This document shows positions 61,568-64,000 of a stretch of 64,000 bases of DNA, in pieces (position 1 is the first letter of the stretch; every line of letters begins with the position of its first letter). The stretch lies in the NCBI GenBank assembly GCA_034401795.1, contig CM067372.1:33978351-34042350 (forward strand), read 5' to 3'. A model generated the notes under the pieces. It had not been told where the DNA came from and searched no databases. It saw only the letters and a list, made by a program, of their open reading frames with translations. A program made the translations under genes and the position numbers. Origin of the DNA: Chaetoderma sp. LZ-2023a (taxonomy: Eukaryota > Mollusca > Caudofoveata > Chaetodermatida > Chaetodermatidae).

Positions 61568-64000
61568 ATGGTCCTGGGGTGGATATCCCAGGGATACATG
61601 CCAGAGTTGTGGGGCATTCCACCGCAAATCTCTCTGCCACCTGTCTGGCCTCCCATACCAGCGAAAGCAGACAAGTTAGAAGCCATCCAAAACGAAGTGT
61701 CGGGCTTGCTTCTGAAGAGAGCAATAAAGCCAGCAAACCAGTACACTCTGGGATTCTACTCGAACATATTCCTTGTTCCCAAGAGCACAGGGGGGTGGAG
61801 ACCCGTACTCATTCTCAGACCATTGAATTGGATCATCCATACGCCTAGGTTCAAAATGGAAACACTGAGGTCAGTAATGGCGGGGTTGAGGAAAGGAATA
61901 TGGTGTGTGTCAATCGATCTGAAAGGTGCATATTTCCACATTCCAATGAACAAGGGTTGTCACAGGTACCTGTGATTCACGTTTCAGAATCACGTCTGGG
62001 AGTTTGTAGTGCTTCCATTTGGCCTGTCAACAGCTCCGAGTGTTTTCATCAGAGTGGTTCCAGCGTTTCTCCGCAGAAAGAAAGTGACGCTTCACACGTA
62101 CATAGATGACTGGCTTATCAATGTGGACGCGCCAGCCAGGTTAAAGGTGGATACTATTCTGGTTCTGAAACTCTGAAACTACTCTCAGAGTTGGGAAGGA
62201 TAGTCAACAATGAGAAATCTGAGTTGACAACCACTCAACATTTTGTCTATTAGGGGTAAGAGTGTGCTCATTGCTCGCGATTTCCAATGTTATCAAATTT
62301 TCAACCTACAATACGATATCGATAATTTATATGGTGATCGTGAAAAATTCAAAGATACCGTATTTCATTGACTAGCAAATTTCAAATGTACCAACAGTAT
62401 TTATTTTGTCCTCGCTGATCTAACTGATGTTAAATGAATTTACGATGCTCTAATGCGAAGACATATCCAGTTGTATCTGATGTCTCTCTAGAAACAGAAG
62501 TCAAACCTATCAAAGCCAATACCAGTTTTGGAGCCGATCATATCGCATCTTGCATGGTGGAATGAGCGTCAGAATCTGATGTGCCTGTACACGCAAGGTG
62601 ATATGGATAGGGTCAGACAATTCGACAGTAGTATCATAAATAAATCGGCATGGCGGGACCAGGTCTCCAACATTGCATGAAAGTGTGAAACCTGTTTCAG
62701 TGGTTCACATTCCTGGCCATTTGAACATTCTGGCAGATGCTTTGTCTCTCAACCATCCAGTTCTACCATGTGTCTACAAAGGATCTTCGAGCATGGGGGG
62801 ATTCAAACGTGGACTTGTTCGCCACAAAGGAAAATGCTCAAATCATGACTTATGTCTCGCCGATTCCAGATACAAATGCCATCGATACAGATGCTCTGGC
62901 GATAAGCTGGAATGGGATGCACGCGTAAGCATATCCACCCACCATCTTTCTCCCGAAGGTTCTGGTGAAGATCCCAGAAGAACTGCGCCTGGTCCTGGTG
63001 ATACATGTAGCACCATTTTCTCCCAGCAGGGTGTGGTTCATGGAGTTTCTGGAACTGTTGGTGGACAATCCAGTGCAGCTGCCTGAGATTCTGAACATAA
63101 TCTCCCAGGCCAAGGGCCGCTTCTTACACGAGTGGCCCGAAATGTTCAAATTGACTGCGTGGATGTTAGCAAACAATGTTCCACGTCGGAAGGCTTTTCT
63201 CAACAGGCTGCGTGTTTCATAGCAGCCGCAAGAAGGAGATCAACCTTCAAGTCATATAACAACAACATTAACAAATTTTCAGAGTGGTGTAAAGGAAAAG
63301 ATCGCGATCCCTTTCAAAGATCTATTCAGCAAATAGCAGACTTTCTCTGTGAGCTCATCTTTACAGGATTAGCTCCCGTCATGGTAGTTGGATACAAGTT
63401 AGCTTTGTCATCAGTTATCCCTTGTCTAACCAACAGGGATAGTCCAGAGGTGGCCCAGTTAAACGTGATGGTGAAGGGAATGAGCAATCTCTGACCGAGA
63501 CAACCAGTGGTCATTCCAGCCTGGAGTCTATCTTTTGGGCTTATGTGCTAACTAAGAACCCTTATCAATTGCATTCAGACCATCCAGGAAATTGCGACTG
63601 ATCACCAGGTGCAATGTGCCAGGGCTCATGACATCAGAGGAATAGCCGCCTCGACAGCCCTTTGCAATGATGTTTCATTAGAGGACATCATGGCCGTTGC
63701 ACAATGGCACTGTAAGTCTGCATTCACCGACTACTATATGACGGATATGTCAGACTCAGACAATCCACTCACCTTAGCAGTTAATCCAAAGCTAGTTAAT
63801 GGACCACACTGATCGTTCTCCAATGGTAGCTTTATTGCTAATAGTTAGAGATTGACAGATATTGTCAGCAAGAGGATTTTGACCAGTAAAAGTCATGATG
63901 GGGCATGGTGTGACGGTTGCGGCATCGTGTCTGCAATCCAATAGTCATAAGGTAATCCAAGTTTGACTGCTTATTGTATTTTGTTCATTCATTTTATATA
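61568..64000 (+). pseudogene. DIRS copy G, decayed, running off the window
   Basis: Frames read the RT start (VLGWISQGYMPE, FYSNIFLVPKSTGGWRP, WCVSIDLKGAYFHIPM with Gly in place of the second Asp, TYIDDWLI near 62100). A 180-bp foreign stretch (about 62260-62440) follows, then the methyltransferase-like domain (VDLFATKENAQIMTYVSPIP) and the recombinase (STFKSYNNNINKFSEWC, RAHDIRGIAAS, TDYYMTDMSDSDNP, stop at 63812), then 3' UTR to the window edge. The recombinase core between about 63495 and 63570 is deleted. Many frame changes. It is diverged from copies A and B and on the plus strand. Confidence 0.88.

Overview
The window looks like nuclear DNA of a marine invertebrate, most likely a mollusc. 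Eukaryotic origin is certain: there is a spliced first exon of an axonemal dynein gene, and nearly everything else is metazoan-type mobile DNA (DIRS tyrosine-recombinase retrotransposons, several LINEs, a Polinton fragment, an LTR element with an envelope gene, and TIR elements). The molluscan guess rests on the kind of repeats seen (for example the GGGGATAACTCTGTAATGA family at the left edge) and is inference.

Region by region. 1-2.5 kb: exon 1 of DNAI2 (minus strand; the rest of the gene lies left of the window), with a 42-bp tandem array beginning about 18 bp inside intron 1 and a small TIR element about 210 bp upstream of the start codon. 4.5-23 kb: a pile of DIRS elements, all on the minus strand. 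There is an old fragment E, a 5'-deleted copy D, a coding-complete copy A (about 7.1 kb, with gag, RT-RNaseH-methyltransferase-like and tyrosine recombinase), a 3'-truncated copy B, and a decayed copy C. C and B are joined head-to-tail exactly end to end. 23-35.3 kb: LINE remnants, a 2.2-kb TIR element with a 9-bp target duplication, and a Polinton fragment with capsid-like and packaging-ATPase-like genes. 37.3-41.5 kb: an LTR element whose two LTRs are nearly identical and whose interior holds a broken envelope gene but no gag or pol. 43-50 kb: four LINE remnants in alternating orientation. 51.2-53.4 kb: an internally deleted DIRS copy F with intact termini. 53.7-61.6 kb: a LINE interrupted by a hAT-like element, a remnant of a metazoan gene family of unknown function, two more hAT-like non-autonomous elements, and clusters of short repeated motifs. 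61.6-64 kb: a decayed DIRS copy G running off the right edge.

How the parts work together. The DIRS copies show the whole replication logic in the sequence. The inverted terminal repeats have unlike outer ends. An internal complementary region near the 3' end equals the complement of the two ends joined together, as needed to close a circle. The insertion junctions share a short ATTCT/AATCT core, as expected if a tyrosine recombinase crosses circle and target there. The C-B junction looks like a circle inserted at the end of an older copy. The RT frame and the recombinase frame overlap for about 2 kb, and the two young copies differ by one base in a G-run that decides which of the two frames follows the upstream start.

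Confidence is high for the DNAI2 exon, DIRS, LINEs and LTRs, moderate for the Polinton genes, and low for the unassigned open frames. Start codons of retroelement frames are not certain, and identities were judged by eye.
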